Positions 23,216-33,420 of a stretch of 64,000 bases of DNA are shown piece by piece; the first letter of the stretch is position 1, and every line of letters begins with the position of its first letter. The notes under the pieces were generated by a model. It did not search any database. It worked only from the letters and a program-made list of their open reading frames with translations, and was not told where the DNA came from. The position numbers and the translations under genes are program-made. Origin of the DNA: Gigaspora rosea (lineage: Eukaryota > Glomeromycota > Glomeromycetes > Diversisporales > Gigasporaceae); the NCBI GenBank assembly GCA_003550325.1, contig QKWP01000141.1, forward strand, positions 407,886-471,885. Direction: 5' to 3'.

Positions 23216-25564
23216 ATGGATGATGGTAATAATTGTTTTTATATAGTTAACTTTAAAATAATCCGTTTTTATTAATCTTAACTATATTTATTTTTTGGCA
23301 AAAGAAATCCAGATTCCAATAGAAACTCCCAACCCCCTAAATGACATAAAAGTTAAAGATTTGTTCAGAAGCAAGAATTCGATAATTCCTAAATTTATGC
23401 GGGGAAATATTGAATATTTTATTTATATTTTCCGTGTTCTTCAATACATGAATATCGCATTATACTTGGATTGGACAATAATTTTCAGGCATCCATTTAA
23501 TTTTATAGTTATTTCTATTTTTTTCGCTGTATCCGCATTTTTGTTATATATAGCAGGAATTTTTTCCTTGATATGGTTGATTATAAAAAAATGTATGAAT
23601 TGTAAAGAGGATAAAAAAACTGTCATTACAAAGTGGAGCGAACAGAGTAAGTATTGATATCAACAATTATTATGCATATAATGTTTTTTGCGACTTAATT
23701 TGAATTTTGACATGTCTATTGCAAATATATAAAGTAAAAAATGAAGATAATGCAAAAAAAGGAGATGTCTCCTCTAAAGCTTCTGAAGATAATGAAAAAA
23801 AAGGTGGGTGGAAGAGGAGAGATATGTCGTCTATAAAGTTTCTCTGTCTGTTCAAACTTCTGCTGAAATTGAACCAATGATGTGCTATCGTTATATGGTA
23901 CTACAGTGGAGCTAAATGTCGCAAAGCAGATTCTCGAAAATTAACTGTCGCGTTGCGTGATGCATATTCAAAGTCTGCAAATAATTCGTAATTATCGACA
24001 GACTTAAATATGCATCATGCAACGCGACAATTAATTTTTGGGAATCTGCTTTTCGGGATTTCGTAGGAGAACCACTGTCGTACTACTTGGATTACTTGAA
24101 CTTCCGGATAACAAAAAGAAACGACATATGTATCAATTTATTACTCGATATTTTGTATTAATTCTTTTTTTTTTCTATAGTAGTTACCGATAAATTGAGT
24201 GAGGGAATCAAAAGGTTGGGTACGAAAGATGATAAAAAGACGAATAACCCAAAACTAGAAGCGAAGAATGAACGTAAACGAGATACACTTATAGCTCTTC
24301 TTTACTTTTCCGCTTTATTATATAAACGTGATGGAACACAGATTTCCAAAATACATGATTGCATCTCTAAGATAAAAAAAGATCCTGAAAATATCAAAGT
24401 ACTAAAAAACATTCAGAAGGAATTACAAAAGAAGAATCAACCTGAATCGACAGATAACAATAAAAAAGTATTATTCGAGAACATAGAAAACTTGATTTCT
24501 ACATTGATTAATGAAAATGACAAACTCATTGAAAAAGAATTCGAGGATCTTAAAAACGATGTCAAATATACTTCTATCTCTGAATTAGGTACCGATGATG
24601 GTGGTTCATTTTGTGGAATGTTTTGGTCAGAGGAAAACAACTTTATAGTGATGGCATTCAAAGGAACTACTCCGGATAATCTCGGTGAGTGGATGAGAAA
24701 TCTTACAGTTCAATGCGTAGATGGAAGGGCTCATCTTTTTGGACAAATCCATCAAGGATTTTATGAGTACTTATTTCCTAATAATGAAGTTAATAAAAGA
24801 GATTTTCCTTGTAAAAGAATTATTGAAGCAATCCAAATTAAAGCTATCGAAATCAATAAAAAATCCAAGAAGGACAATGTGAACTTATGGGTAACCGGTC
24901 ATTCTCTTGGAGGTGCTTTGGCAACTCTCTTTTATGCGTACTTGTTAAAAACAAATCTGGGTGGTCTGCAGGAGCACCTAAATTTTAAAGGTGCAATAAC
25001 TTTTGCCAGTCCCGCCGTAGGTAACCATCACTTTGCAACCCAACTTGACTCTCTAATAGATGATCCTAAAAATAAAGAAAGCCCATTGTGGCGTGTTGTT
25101 GTAAAACAAGACATCGTACCAAAGTTACCATACAGGGCTTGTGAAAAGTGGATGCGGAAATACACTTATAATTATAATGTATTAATGAATTTTGTTCAAA
25201 TTGACATAAAATTACATTTCATAATGATGGTAAAGTAGATGATACAAAAGAATTCTTTCAAATCAATGAATTAGACAATCGAGAGTATTGTATTGAATCG
25301 AAACGTCGTCGTGCTGAAGTTAGTAAATATAGATCATGTATCACATCTTTTAGACGCATTTATATTTTTGTTCTTCCTTTATTTGTTTTTCGTAGCATTA
25401 TCACAAAATTGTTCCTTCCTAGTTTTGTACTTCATATAGTACGTGGTGTAAAAAGTCATGGTGTCGATAGTTACTTTAAGGCTATAAATAATTACTCTGG
25501 CAAAACTGAGGATGACAAAAATGAGGGAAAAACTGAGAAGGAAAAAATAAATGGGACCGAATAA
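23216..25564 (+). pseudogene. Fungal lipase_3 gene with apparent frameshift
   Basis: Proposed exons are 23216-23225 (ATGGATGATG), 23305-23646, optional 23735-23803, and 24181 to the stop at 25562-25564; all junctions are GT-AG and phase 1. The N-terminal part contains a membrane segment (FIVISIFFAVSAFLLYIAGI). The catalytic part has FIVMAFKGTT (oxyanion region), WVTGHSLGGALATL (nucleophile elbow), FASPAVGN and VVKQDIVPKLPY (acid). At about 25203 the frame shifts: the open frame stops at 25236, but the +1 frame continues as KITFHNDGK and on to a C-terminal hydrophobic stretch (YIFVLPLFVFRSII) and acidic tail. A one-base loss explains this; an assembly error is equally possible. The usual Y-x-H-[VI]-G histidine position appears to read Q. 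Likely role: membrane-anchored triacylglycerol-type lipase. Confidence 0.7.
23904..24077. mobile_element. hAT-like MITE in a lipase intron
   Basis: Inverted ends (CAGTGGAGCT... and CAGTGGTTCT...) share a long inner inverted segment GCAGATTC...ATGCATATT. The flanks TGGTACTA (23896-23903) and TCGTACTA (24078-24085) match at 7 of 8 bases. It lies in the intron before the catalytic exon of the lipase gene. Confidence 0.75.
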
Positions 25565-25838
25565 TTGCCTATATAGATTCAATGTCAATTTTAAATATAT
25601 GATATTTTTATTAATCAATTTATATTAATTTTTTTATACTTTTAATACTTCATAAAGACAATATAAACGTGTCAAGTGTTTTGATTGATATTTATAAGCA
25701 GTAGTCATCGCATAGTATATTTTTTATAAAACTTCTATAAATTTTTGTATAGACCTACAACCCAAACATAGACTTATAGTTAAAATATATATATATATAA
25801 CTTTAGATAATTTTTAAATAAATTTATTATTGTTTATA

Positions 25839-25969
25839 TACCGTAAATTCTCGAAATAGCGGGCAGGAGCGTTATTTCAAAAATCGCGCCTCTTAAAAAT
25901 AGCATAGGTGGTTTCGAAATAACGCCCATGCGTGTCCCAAAATAGCGCGCACTTCGAAGGATTACGGTA
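25839..25969. mobile_element. TACCGTA-family MITE with TA target site
   Basis: The left end TACCGTAAATTCTCGAAATA and the right end (inverted TACCGTAATCC) abut TA. The interior contains CGAAATAACGCCCATGCG. The same family occurs at 22665 and 35860. It is consistent with a Tc1/mariner-type MITE. Confidence 0.7.
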
Positions 25970-25970
25970 T

Positions 25971-26587
25971 GATTCCCCGAAAGTTAATTCCCTGCCAGCT
26001 CATTTTTCCGACACTATATCCCCGATAGAATGTTTCACCTACAGCACTTTTTGTTGACAGAATCTTTCCTCTACATACCATGTTTTCGACATCTCCTTTC
26101 CTTGACAACTCATATTTTCGACAAGACATTTATCTGACATGACATATTTCTAATTTGGCTTTTCTCTGACACTAAGTTTTATTGAATGCACTTTTTCCGA
26201 CAAGAACGATAAATCCAGTGATCATCACATCACGTGAAATCATGCAGCTACGCTAGCACTAACAACTCGGCCTAACCCTAACCCTAATTTAGGCCGAGTG
26301 CTTAATCATGTGATGTGATGAGCACGAATATATTGAAACTGCCCAATAAACGAAATTTCTAATCGGGGAAAGATCCTGTCGGAAAAAGATATCGGAAACA
26401 TGTCATGTCGGAAAAATATTCTTTCTGAAATATGTCATGTTAGTAAAATGTCTTTTCGAAAATATGTCCTGTCAAGGAAAGGAGATGTCGAAAACATGGT
26501 ATGTCGAGGAAAGATTCTGTCAACAAAAAGTTCTGTAGGTGAAACATTCTGTCGGGGATATAGTGTCGGAAAAACTTTCAGGGAATC
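25971..26587. mobile_element. Long inverted-repeat element centred on TTAGGG repeats
   Basis: About 200-bp arms are inverted copies (GATTCCC[CT]GAAAGTT, then GACACTATATCCCCGA, then GAATGTTTCACCTACAG, then CATACCATGTTTTCGACATC). Short TTTCCGACA-type motifs repeat in the arms. The centre is a further hairpin of CATCACATCAC/GTGATGTGATG and CTCGGCCTAA/TTAGGCCGAG, with CCCTAACCCTAA in its loop. The ORF at 26400-26630 lies in the right arm and reflects the motif repeats. Confidence 0.8.
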
Positions 26588-26719
26588 AAGCAACAATGAT
26601 TTGGATTCTGTACTAAGTGTTACAAGCTAAATGGTATATTCCTGTTATCGATATATTTGTTTGTGTAATCCTTGAAATAGACGATCAATTATGCGAATAA
26701 GGATTTTGCTGTGTAATAA

Positions 26720-26897
26720 TACAGTCAGGCCCTTTAAATGCAACCTCCCCTAAACGTGCGTCCTATGAAAAGCATGTCTTCACTTGGGCCAAACTAATAT
26801 TACGCTTATAGATTTTTACCTCTTTAAATGCAATACCTCTAAATGCACATTTGTACATATGGTCCCATCACATTGCATTTAGAGAAGTCTGACTGTA
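26720..26897. mobile_element. pogo/Tigger-like MITE with TA target site
   Basis: The ends are TACAGTCAGGCCCTTTAAAT and, inverted, TACAGTCAGACTTCTCTAAA. The CAGTCAG[AG]C terminus with TA duplication is typical of pogo/Tigger-type elements. The interior has three TTTAAATGCA-like motifs. Non-coding. Confidence 0.7.
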
Positions 26898-26942
26898 TAG
26901 TTATTCAATGCGAAGCAGGCAATAGCTAATTACTCTTTCAGC

Positions 26943-27650
26943 ATGAATCATTGGGGTGCGCAATATACTATGTAAATCAAAACTATATGTGGTCATATAA
27001 TAATAAATATTTTTTCAGATTGTAATAATTAATACAAATTTTTAAATAGATGTAAAGCCCTAACGGTTCAATAATTTTGATAAAGACTAACATTACGTCT
27101 CTACGAACAAGGCTATAGAATCATTTCATTTATTTAAACATGAAAAACTGTAATATGCTACGTGTTTTTTTTTAAAAAAAGTAGGAGTAAATTTAATTTC
27201 GTTGTTAAAGAAGTGGCTCTATAACTTTGTTTGTAGGGACGTAATACTTGTCTTTGCGAAGTTTTATTCAAAACTATCGAACCATTAGGGCTGTACAACT
27301 GTTTAAATATTTGTATTAATTATTGTCACAGATTATAATTTAAAATGAAATCTACATTTTCTACTTAACCTGCTAACCTTCTAAAACCCACTAATACTTG
27401 TTTATTATAATTTTTTTTAAAACTAACCTCTACCCCTAATCCCTAACCCTAAAAAATGCTCCCCAAAAAATTTAGTTTTCGAGATTTTATGCTATAATTT
27501 CATTTGAATCTGGATTTCATTATAATCTGTCACAATTGTCATAAAATTATTACCTATCGATCGCTATCTGAAAAATTCTTTAATAAATTTTATTATATGA
27601 CCACATATAGCTTTGATTTACATAGTATACCGCGCACCCCAATGAATCAT
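26943..27650. mobile_element. Nested palindromic element
   Basis: The outer arms are inverted copies (ATCATTGGGGTGCGC, TATACTATGTAAATCAAA, TATATGTGGTCATATAATAA). Within them, about 27015-27335 is a second inverted repeat (arms with AGCCCTAACGGTTC and ATTACGTCTCTACGAACAA). A third (TTGTCACAGATTATAATTTA arms) spans about 27325-27545 with CCTAATCCCTAACCCTAA at its centre. The third family recurs at 45387-45615. From 27650 to 28190 nothing further is recognised. Confidence 0.65.
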
Positions 27651-28197
27651 GTGGGAAGTATTGTACGGTAAAACTATGATATATTATGCAATTATAAGTC
27701 AAATGAATATCAAATAATACTGTACAACCGTCCATTAACAACGAAGCTTCACAATGTTATGTGAACCTGATAAAACTATGTTAGAATAAAGATTCTGAAA
27801 AAAGGTCAGCAGAAGAACTCTAAAGTTTTTAAAAAATGACGAGAGCATTATCAAATTTTAACGGAGTTAAATTACTTAAGCATATAAGAAACTTTGTCAT
27901 AAATGTGAATAGTAGTAGCAAACTAATTAGTTTATATAATCAAAATCAAAATCGCATTTTATCTCAGAACTGTGATCAATATTTTATAATCAATCCTTAA
28001 AATAATATCTGGTTAGAAAATAAGAATAATCTAAAAATTAGCCTCTTTACATTTTCTAAAATACCATTTAACCATTATCAAGAGACTATATTAAGATATG
28101 CAAAAAAAACCTCTAAGCAATGATTGGGTTCGAACGTGTCTTGAAGCGAATTTAGTTTAGATCTTTTAAATTGTTTATGACAATTCAATATCTATTC

Positions 28198-28301
28198 TAG
28201 AGTTGTTAATGGAGTACTCCAAACTATAATAAAACATATAAACCACTCCAGTTTTAAACTGGAATGGTTTATATGTTTTTTGTACTCCACTAACAACCCT
28301 A
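28198..28301. mobile_element. 104-bp palindromic hAT-like MITE
   Basis: Nearly the whole element folds back (TAGAGTTGTTAATGGAGTAC against TAGGGTTGTTAGTGGAGTAC; AAACATATAAACCA against TGGTTTATATGTTT). The exact duplication ATCTATTC lies at 28190-28197 and 28302-28309. The ORFs on both strands here are produced by the palindrome. Confidence 0.85.
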
Positions 28302-28885
28302 ATCTATTCAATAAAATAGATGTATACATTGAGTTTGGTAATAATGTGAATGACAACCAATCAAATTCCGAGTTTGATTTCGTCGATAGTCTCAAAACGC
28401 CATTACGATACTTCAAAGGTTTTTGGCGAAAAAGGAAAAATATAGCTATTATAAAAATATGAAACAAATTTTTTTGTTATAATAAAGAATACTAATTATA
28501 TTGTAAAATACAAATGTTAGCTTAGAAATGAAACTATCTTTTCATAAAGCATGTAGATCGTCAAATTTTATGTGTTCATTAACCTGAAAATTTTTGAGAC
28601 CATTAATGGCAAAAAAAGAATAAAATAAAAAAAAGCTAAAAACCCTTGATAATCTTTTGGTCAAACCAGAGAATTGAGAGCAAACATCCAATGACTTCTT
28701 TAAAAGATACAGGAGAAACAGATAAATATTTATCACTCCACTTTATTCTTATCGGAGAATTTATCAGATAGGACACCTTTAGTATCTATATGATTATTTC
28801 TACATATATGTCTTTCGAATCCATCCAAAGGTACTTTGCATAAAAAACCTCTTAAACATTCGATAATAAAAATTCATAAAGCAAA

Positions 28886-29049
28886 TACACGTCACTCTGG
28901 TTATATCGACATTTTTGAGTCATTAGTAAAAATTCAAAATGTCGATATAGTGAGTTATACCGACATTTTATATTAAATTTTTGAAAAAAAATGTCGGTAT
29001 AGAAAGATTTTACCATGATGTCGTGTCGGTATAACCAGAGTAGCGTGTA
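28886..29049. mobile_element. TA-flanked inverted-repeat MITE, 164 bp
   Basis: The ends TACACGTCACTCTGGTTATA and, inverted, TACACGCTACTCTGGTTATA are bounded by TA. The arms contain ATGTCG[AG]TATA motifs. It fits a Tc1/mariner-type MITE. Confidence 0.75.
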
Positions 29050-29059
29050 TTGCTTAGAT

Positions 29060-30040
29060 TCCTTGATTCAGTACTCGGAAGCGTTGGAACCTTTAGGACG
29101 TTTCTCACTCATGATAAGTTTTTTGCTCAGATGGTATTTGTGGCAACGGTTTTGTTTTTACCTAGTTAAATCGTGATATGGGTGATCAAATATGATTTTA
29201 TGACGTTGCAAACGACTACCAGAATGAATAACTAGGAATTTGTCTTGGAAGTGACTTATTGGAGTAGTCAATTTTGGTTTCGATTTTGACATATTAATAC
29301 CGCATGCTGTTCAGAGAACATTCTAAACGATTAATTATATTGTAAACTGCATTTTTGAGTTTCTGGGTTGTTAATGCCAATAAAATTACCTTGTATTAAA
29401 AAAAAAAAGGTACATTAATAATTGTCGCTATTTTGATATGAAAATTTTAGAAGTTTGCGTCTTTTTAGAATTGAGTTAGAATTTAAGGTTAGAATTGATA
29501 TTCAAGAGTATATGTGGATTTAGTAGAGCTTATATGTTTCAAATTGCGGCCACAAATTTCAGCAGCATCAACATCGACCGCGGTAATAAATATATTTTGA
29601 TTTAATATCAAATAAAAAATTTGCTTTCGGTACTCTATTGTATGTATTAAATTATATTAAAACATCAAAGCATACGCAAATATAGTTTTATGCTATAATC
29701 TCAAATAATACAAGCATATGTTCTATACACTTGGAGAAATTTATCTCAGATATTTTTTTAATTTTTTGGTTTTTTGCCGGCCTAGCCCACAAAATTTTGT
29801 TGTTGGACGCGGCCCGCAAATATTTGCGGGCCGGGCCACGGGACCCAATGCAGAGTAGGGATGTTATCGGCTTCATCCGGCTTATATGCTAATTACCAAA
29901 TGATAACATCACGAGGTGGCGGGTTTATTGATTAGACCTTAGTATTTATATTTTTGCCGCATTTGTGTTAAACCTTATGTCAAAGATTTTGCAAATACTA
30001 ATAAATTCATAGCCAATCATTAAATAAAAATTTCTTGATT
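29060..30040. other. Intergenic, one GC-rich palindrome
   Basis: No gene is supported. At about 29800-29835 the sequence CGGCCCGCAAATATTTGCGG is self-complementary within GC-rich DNA that contrasts with its surroundings, probably a transposon fragment. Complete ends were not found. Confidence 0.5.
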
Positions 30041-30042
30041 AT

Positions 30043-30350
30043 TACCGTAAAACGCAGTATAAGGTACCCCCCCCCCTTGATTTGTACCCCCCTTGATTTG
30101 TACCGGGTACGTTTTAAGGTCAATGTTGTGGTATTTTGTAAGATACCCGGGTATGAATCAATAACTAATTTTGCAGTTTTTACCAATGAAATACGGAAAT
30201 ACGGTAGCTATATACTTAATAATATACTCCCCTTACAAGGGACCCCCATATAATATACCCTCCTTCGTACAAGGTACCCGGGGGTACAAATCAAATTTTC
30301 ATCATGTGAATTGTAAGATACCCGGGTACCTTATACTGCGTTTTACGGTA
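30043..30350. mobile_element. TA-flanked MITE with 26-bp perfect inverted ends
   Basis: The end sequence TACCGTAAAACGCAGTATAA plus GGTACCC is perfectly inverted at the two tips. Motifs GGGTACC/GATACCCGGGTA recur in both arms, and TA flanks the element. The terminal TACCGTA is shared with the 25839 and 35860 elements, but the interior differs. The two overlapping plus-strand ORFs are not genes. Confidence 0.85.
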
Positions 30351-30798
30351 CTTAGCTTAACACGCTTATATGGGTTATTATTATGATCTTAGAATTTTAG
30401 AAACTTCGATGCTAGGGTTAGATGCTGACTTTAGGAGCTCAATTTTTGACTGAAGTTTCAACAAGAGTTTTGACTTTCGTAACTTTGACAAACAATTTAA
30501 TTTTCGACTGGTTAGTTTCTAGTTTTGATATCAGATAAAGGTTTCGTCTAACATTCTAATGACAAATATATTTTCATTTATATATTGCGATTGTTTATCT
30601 ATGTTACCTGAGCCACAAACGGACATCTACATTATCACGTACATACCAGATACGTACGTAAGTATTTGTTGTTAATATATTATAATAGTGCACAACAAAC
30701 ACTATTTATTTTTATGTGTTAAAAAAGTATAAGTTGCTAAAATTTGTTCTTTTCTGTATTAACTTCTTTTTTTTTTTACGCATAATATCAGCCTCAAA

Positions 30799-31932
30799 AT
30801 GCTAAACTTTTATTTGATTTTTATCATTGCTTTGGCTTTTATCAACTTCGCTCTTACCATGCCTACTGAGTATCTTAATAAACGTCAATGTAAACTTTTA
30901 TAATATATATTTTATGATAAAAATTTTTAATTATATATGTACGCATTAAATTATTAACGGTCTATAATTAAATATATATATGTAAATTAAATCATTAGAT
31001 TGTGAGTATGAAAAACTTTAATAATTTATAATTAAATCAACCTTTTAATTAATCATATATATATTAAATTATTAGCTGGCGAGTACAAATTAAATTAATT
31101 TATCAATTAAAAGTTTAAGGGAACTGTCACTTATTACGTAAATATAGCCTCCCCAGAGTCAGTCATTTGACAATTACAAGTTCTAAAGTGATCAACGATA
31201 TAAATTAAGGAAATTCTTGTTCGCCGGGCGAACAAAGAATTTCCTTAATTGATATCGCTGATTACTTTAGAACTTGTAAAAGTAAAATGATTGACTCTGG
31301 GGGGCTATGTTTGCGTAATAAATAATTGCTCCCAATAATTTACAAATAAAATAACTCTTTTTTTAATCAATTATATATAAATTAATTATTAGATGGTGAG
31401 TATGAAATTAATTTATAAATTTAATAGTTTATAATGAATTGAAACTTTTCTAATTAACGATATATAAACTAAATTATTAGTCGGTAAGTATAAAATTAAT
31501 TTATAAATAAAAAATTTAATAATTTAGAATTAAGTAAAACTTTCTAATTAATTATATACGTATAAATTAAATTATTAGAATGTAAGTCTAAAATTATTTT
31601 ACGAATTGGAATTATCTATAATTAAATAAACTTTTCTAATCAATCATATATAAATATATTATTAGTCAGTAAATATAAATTAATTTATAAATAAAACTTT
31701 GTAATAAACTATCTAATCCATTATATTTAATTTAGTTATTAGTTAGTAAGTATAAAATTAAATTTATAAATTAAACCTTTGACAATTTATAATTAACTAC
31801 TTTATTTCGATTATTAGGCAGTAAGTGTAAAATTAATTTACAACTTAAACTTTATATTATTAAATAAAATTTTTCTAAATAATTATATATAAATTATTAG
31901 ACAATGAGTACAAATTCAATTTTCTTGACTAA
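30799..31932 (+). CDS. Candidate secreted peptide gene with 3-nt micro-exon array
   Basis: Exon 1 (30799-30889) encodes a clear signal peptide (MLNFYLIFIIALAFINFALT) and then MPTEYLNKRQ, with a Lys-Arg Kex2-type site; it ends at the donor GTAAAC. Downstream lie tandem units of 75-98 bp, each ending TTATTAG (acceptor), then 3 nt, then a donor (GTGAGT, GCGAGT, GTGAGT, GTAAGT, GTAAGT, GTAAAT, GTAAGT, GTAAGT). The 3-nt exons would be 30999-31001, 31076-31078, 31393-31395, 31481-31483, 31579-31581, 31666-31668, 31743-31745 and 31818-31820. The ninth donor is ATGAGT, so a last exon 31901-31932 runs to a stop. The total is 147 nt, 48 aa, in frame; the part after KR reads QYSDVEFISNNEYKFNFLD. The alternative is exon 1 alone (35 codons, stop 30901-30903) beside an intron-derived satellite. 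The splicing is inferred, not shown. Confidence 0.45.
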
Positions 31933-31935
31933 TCT
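30930..31935 (+). repeat. Tandem intron-like satellite, 75-98 bp unit
   Basis: Nine to ten diverged units share GTAAGTATAAAATTAATTTA, then an A/T stretch, then ACTTTTCTAATTAATCATAT (branch-point-like CTAAT in at least five units), then AAATTATTAG. Acceptor AG positions are 30998, 31075, 31392, 31480, 31578, 31665, 31742, 31817, 31900 and 31982. Splice-site positions are the best-conserved parts of the unit. Confidence 0.8.
31109..31334. mobile_element. Near-perfect hairpin MITE inside the intron array
   Basis: The 226-bp insert is a long palindrome (arms contain GAGTCAGTCATTTGACAATTAC and the complement of GAGTCAATCATTTTACTTTTAC, split here; centre GTTCGCCGGGCGAAC). Removing it restores a normal-length repeat unit (about 91 bp between acceptors 31075 and 31392). 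The target duplication is at most 2 bp (AA). Confidence 0.8.
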
Positions 31936-32451
31936 TTATGTGTATATTAAATTTATTTATTTTTTTGATTATAAATTTTTAGGTAAAAACGACTTGAATA
32001 TTTCAGTTTGTATTATACAATGAAGGAATTACATAATGTAAATATAACAGATAATATACGTAATCTTGATTTGTTACAAAAAATTTATTTCACTAATTCC
32101 ATATATAAAAGTTAATTATTAGCAATAGTGATATAAAGTTTTGTTTAAATTGCATATCTCTAATGATTATAGAAGGTTATTATTATAATTTATAAATTTA
32201 ATAATTCATTATAATTAATAATTGTCTATATTTAATATTATATTTGGACTTTTTTATTTATTTTTCTTTTTAAACAACTATATAAATATATTAAATATTC
32301 TATCAAATATTCATTGATTAAAATTTATTCTTATTAAAGTTTAAAATATCAAATAACTGTGAAAAATAAAATAGGTCTATTTATTATTGGTTTAAATAGA
32401 AAAAAAGACAAGGTTTTAGGTATCTTTAAAAATATTATAATTACACTAATG

Positions 32452-33412
32452 CAGTGATGTCACTTGGTTATTTGGCCGGCCAATGGCCGCGGCCATTGGC
32501 CGAGGCCAAAAGGCCAAAAATATAAATTTCATTTTTGGCCGAAACGGCCAAATAAAACTAGTAATTTGATTGGTTAAATCTTCACTTAAGTAATTTTTCT
32601 ATATAACTTACTAAACCTTTGTTTATTAAACCTTTGCTCAAATTACTTATTAAACCTTTGTTCAATTATACTTTTATATAACTTTTTAAACCTTCGCTTA
32701 AATTATTTTTATATAGTTTATTAAACTTTCACTTAAATTATTTTTATATAAGTTATTAAACCTTCACTTAAATTATTTTTTATATAATTTATTAACTTTC
32801 GCTAGATTTTTTTTTTATAGCTTAACAATTATTACTTAAGTTATCTTATATATTAATATGCTTTCAAAACGAACTTTCAAGCAAACTATTATAATTAAAA
32901 AAGAACTTGAAAAGAATCGTTAGATTTAATTATTCTTTCACGTATAGTTAAATATCGATCCGTTCTATAAGTTTTATTAATTCCAATAGTTCGTCAATTT
33001 CTTTATCACAACTTTAGTAATAGCACATGAAAATAGATAACTATAGTGTTAATTAACTTTTTTTGGGAAGGTAATATACAATAAATACAATTCAAGAATA
33101 TTGGTTCTTATAGTTAATAGTGTGGCTTTAAACAAAACCAGTACGTATATGTAATATATATTAACATTAGTATGCATATAATACAGTATTTTTATATACA
33201 TTTCTTTTTTATTACTATACAAAGAAATTTGGCCACTTGGCCGTTTGGCCATTTGGCCATTGGCCAACGGCCATATCGGCCAAATAATTTTTATTGGCCT
33301 GGCCAATTGACATTCAACTTTGGCCGCAAAATTTTGGCCATTTTGGCCAAATAATTATATATTGGCCGATGGCCAATTAAATTTTCTTTGGCCGATTAAA
33401 TTGCCACCACTG
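32452..33412. mobile_element. hAT-like element with dense GGCCA arrays, 961 bp
   Basis: The ends are CAGTGATGTCACTTGG and, inverted, CAGTGGTGGCAATTTA. The flanks CACTAATG (32444-32451) and CACTAGTG (33413-33420) match at 7 of 8 bases. About 130 bp at the left end and 190 bp at the right end carry many TTGGCC/GGCCAA copies, a plausible transposase-binding array. The interior is AT-rich. The ORFs at 33049-33354 are artefacts of the array; no transposase is present. Confidence 0.85.
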
Positions 33413-33420
33413 CACTAGTG

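Noticed and set aside
28280..28467. ORFs on both strands over 28192-28467
   Set aside because: They overlap a palindromic MITE with an exact duplication and show no domain.
31000..31935. CRISPR-like interpretation of the regularly spaced repeats
   Set aside because: The genome is eukaryotic, unit interiors are related to each other rather than unique spacers, and the conserved parts are splice-site-like.
30901..32033. A CaaX-type prenylated pheromone ending CIIQ after an acceptor at 32005
   Set aside because: A Cys-Ile-Ile-Gln-stop can be read there, but the precursor has a signal peptide, which does not suit a prenylated peptide, and the exon requires skipping the better terminal exon at 31901.
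33049..33354. Opposing ORFs with WPF/GQMAKRPSGQ-like peptides
   Set aside because: They are translations of the TTGGCC array in the hAT-like element, not genes.
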